Positions 4,576-6,196 of a stretch of DNA of 6,196 bases are shown one piece after another (positions within the stretch are counted from its first letter, which is position 1; each line of letters begins with the position of its first letter). The position numbers were made by a program, and so were the translations under genes. The stretch covers positions 1 through 6,196 of the forward strand of contig JBEQBT010000207.1 in the NCBI GenBank assembly GCA_041639705.1, read 5' to 3'. Origin of the DNA: JARDZI01 sp041639705. Lineage in GTDB: Bacteria; Bacillota; Clostridia; Clostridiales; Caloramatoraceae. The notes under the pieces are model-generated. The model saw only the letters and a program-made list of their open reading frames with translations. It made no database searches and was not told where the DNA came from.

Positions 4576-6196
4576 ATGATTAGTGTAAAAAATAAACTAA
4601 ATATAAAATTATTTATAATTATATTTAGCACCTTTGTAGCTTTTGCAGTTACATATATTTCCCTTTCTCAAGGGATTTACGTAATGTACCAAAATTTATT
4701 TTACATCCCAATTTTACTTGGATGTTTTTGGTACGGAAGGAAAGGGTTCATTTTCTCAACCATTATAACCTCATTACATTTCTTTTTATTCATAAATTAT
4801 ACCACTGAAACAATTTTGGAAGAGCTTATAAGATTAATTATATTTATTTCCATTGCACTGATAACCTATAGGTTAACTGATAGTATTAAAAGCCACCAAG
4901 CTAAAATTACTAATTTAAATAAATTACTAAAAAGTGACGTTGAAAGGTTCAATAAAGTTGAAATGATGACCCATTTAGGAAATTATGAAATAGACTTGAA
5001 AACAGGAAAAACTACATGGTCAGATGAGCTATTTAGGATATTCGGGTATCAACCTGGAAGTTTTGAGCCTACAAATGAAAAAAGGATAGAATTTGCCCAT
5101 CCTGATGATAAAAAGCTTGTTAAGGAAAGTATTGAAAAAGCCATTAGGCAAAAAGATAGCATGATGATAGATAGCCGAATATTAAAGCCTGATGGAAGCA
5201 TTCGCTGGATATCATCAATGGGGTATATAGAACTTAATGAAGATGGCGAAGCTGAAAAGCTTATAGGTTCTTTGCTCGATATAACAGATAGAAAACTACT
5301 AGAGGAATCATTAGAGGATGAAAAAGAAAGGTTAAGGATTACAATAGCATCTATAGGTGACGGTGTCATTTCAACAGACGTAAGGGGAGAAGTAACAATA
5401 CTAAATAAGGTGGCAGAACAATTAACGGGCTGGAATAATGAAGAGGCTTTAGGCAAACCCATAGAAGAAGTTTTTAATATAATAAATGAGGAGACAAGAG
5501 AAAAATGTGAAAACCCTATACAAAAAGTACTTGAAAGCGGATTAACTGTGAGTTTTGCTAATCATACTGCATTAATATCAAAGGATGGGATAGTTAGGTC
5601 AATAGCCGATAGTGCAGCACCTATTAAAAACAACTGTGGCTGTATTGATGGTGCTATACTTGTCTTTAGAGATGTTACAGAGGAGAAACACCGACAGAAT
5701 GAAATATGTTATATGAGTTATCATGACTCATTGACAGGACTTTATAATAGAAGATTTTTTGAAGAAGAAGTTAAAAGAATAGATACAGAAGAGAATCTCC
5801 CTATTTCTATTATTATAGGAGATGTTAATGGACTTAAACTTACTAACGATGCTTTTGGGCATATTGAAGGTGATAAACTTTTAAAGAAAGCAGCAGAAGC
5901 AATTAAAAGTGCCTGTAGAGCAGATGATGTTGCAGCACGGTGGGGTGGGGATGAATTTACTATTTTGCTCCCCAAAACAAAAAAAGAAGAAGCAGAAACA
6001 ATCGTAGGGAGAATTAAGGATGTGTGTTCTGCTATGAAGATTTATTCTATGAATGTTTCAATTTCCTTTGGTTGGGGAACAAAGGAAAAATCAGATGAGG
6101 ATATTTTAAAAGTATTAAAGAGTGCGGAAGATTATATGTATAAGCATAAAGTTATTGAGAGTAATAGCACGAGAGGGAATATAATAAGCACAATTG
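4576..6196 (+). CDS. 5' part of membrane-bound PAS-PAS-GGDEF-HD-GYP protein (diguanylate cyclase half)
   Basis: The gene starts at ATG 4576, seven bases after an AAGGAG ribosome binding site, and is open to the window edge. Through the circular join it continues to 656, for about 716 residues. Four hydrophobic segments (about 12-30, 41-56, 58-74, 84-100) form an N-terminal membrane module, followed by a short helical linker. The first PAS domain is at about 129-240 (PAS_3-like, with HPDD and a DGSIRW motif) and ends in DITDRK. The second PAS is at about 252-371 and ends in FRDVTEEK. The GGDEF domain begins at HDSLTGLYNRR (383-393). It has the intact active-site motif GGDEF at 457-461 and an inhibitory I-site RADD at 448-451, exactly five residues upstream. 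This predicts a diguanylate cyclase making c-di-GMP from two GTP, with product feedback, controlled by signals sensed by the PAS or membrane domains. It lies 40 bp behind the chemoreceptor gene with no terminator between, so the two are probably co-transcribed. The ligand is unknown. Confidence 0.93.
   Translation, partial: MISVKNKLNIKLFIIIFSTFVAFAVTYISLSQGIYVMYQNLFYIPILLGCFWYGRKGFIFSTIITSLHFFLFINYTTETILEELIRLIIFISIALITYRLTDSIKSHQAKITNLNKLLKSDVERFNKVEMMTHLGNYEIDLKTGKTTWSDELFRIFGYQPGSFEPTNEKRIEFAHPDDKKLVKESIEKAIRQKDSMMIDSRILKPDGSIRWISSMGYIELNEDGEAEKLIGSLLDITDRKLLEESLEDEKERLRITIASIGDGVISTDVRGEVTILNKVAEQLTGWNNEEALGKPIEEVFNIINEETREKCENPIQKVLESGLTVSFANHTALISKDGIVRSIADSAAPIKNNCGCIDGAILVFRDVTEEKHRQNEICYMSYHDSLTGLYNRRFFEEEVKRIDTEENLPISIIIGDVNGLKLTNDAFGHIEGDKLLKKAAEAIKSACRADDVAARWGGDEFTILLPKTKKEEAETIVGRIKDVCSAMKIYSMNVSISFGWGTKEKSDEDILKVLKSAEDYMYKHKVIESNSTRGNIISTI
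6071..6196 (+). repeat. Right copy of 126 bp terminal direct repeat
   Basis: Identical to 1-126. It encodes the last part of the GGDEF domain, from the W-G-T-K strand to the first linker residues after MYKHK, in the frame of the gene starting at 4576. Base 6070 is the first base of codon 499, and bases 1-2 of the left copy complete it. Confidence 0.97.

Noticed and set aside
5049..5975. Minus-strand open frames inside the PAS and GGDEF coding region
   Set aside because: They are antisense shadows; the serine- and leucine-rich composition comes from the complement of the sense codons.

Overview
The window is AT-rich DNA that looks like a low-GC member of the Clostridia. The signs are A/T-rich codon use, strong GGAGG-type ribosome binding sites, and a clostridial-style chemoreceptor and GGDEF/HD-GYP protein. 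The genus cannot be named from the sequence. The first 126 bases (1-126) are identical to the last 126 (6071-6196). Joining the ends gives a 6,070 bp circle, or one unit of a head-to-tail tandem repeat, and the reading frame that runs off the right edge continues without a break at the left edge.

Layout in circular order: a methyl-accepting chemotaxis protein (2814-4535, +) is followed after 40 bp by a membrane-anchored PAS-PAS-GGDEF-HD-GYP protein. That protein starts at 4576, crosses the junction and stops at 656, giving about 716 residues. A gene-free stretch of about 1.07 kb (657-1729) follows. It holds eight copies of a 17-bp motif on both strands, six of them inside a 448 bp unit with imperfect 31-bp inverted ends. 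This looks like the ends of a transposon without its transposase, or less likely an iteron cluster. Next, on the minus strand, is a 197-residue protein of unknown function that seems to have lost its N-terminus (1730-2323). A 490 bp AT-rich spacer (2324-2813) with a long dyad repeat leads back to the chemoreceptor.

The two large genes probably form one transcription unit: a transmembrane chemoreceptor that would signal through CheA/CheW, and an enzyme whose sequence keeps the catalytic residues for both making (GGDEF) and degrading (HD-GYP) cyclic di-GMP. The functional link between them is inferred from adjacency. No replication, mobilisation, transposase, tRNA, rRNA, CRISPR or recognisable riboswitch sequence was found. 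If the circle is physical its replication is unexplained. A collapsed tandem duplication or an assembly loop of a chromosomal locus fits the gene content better.
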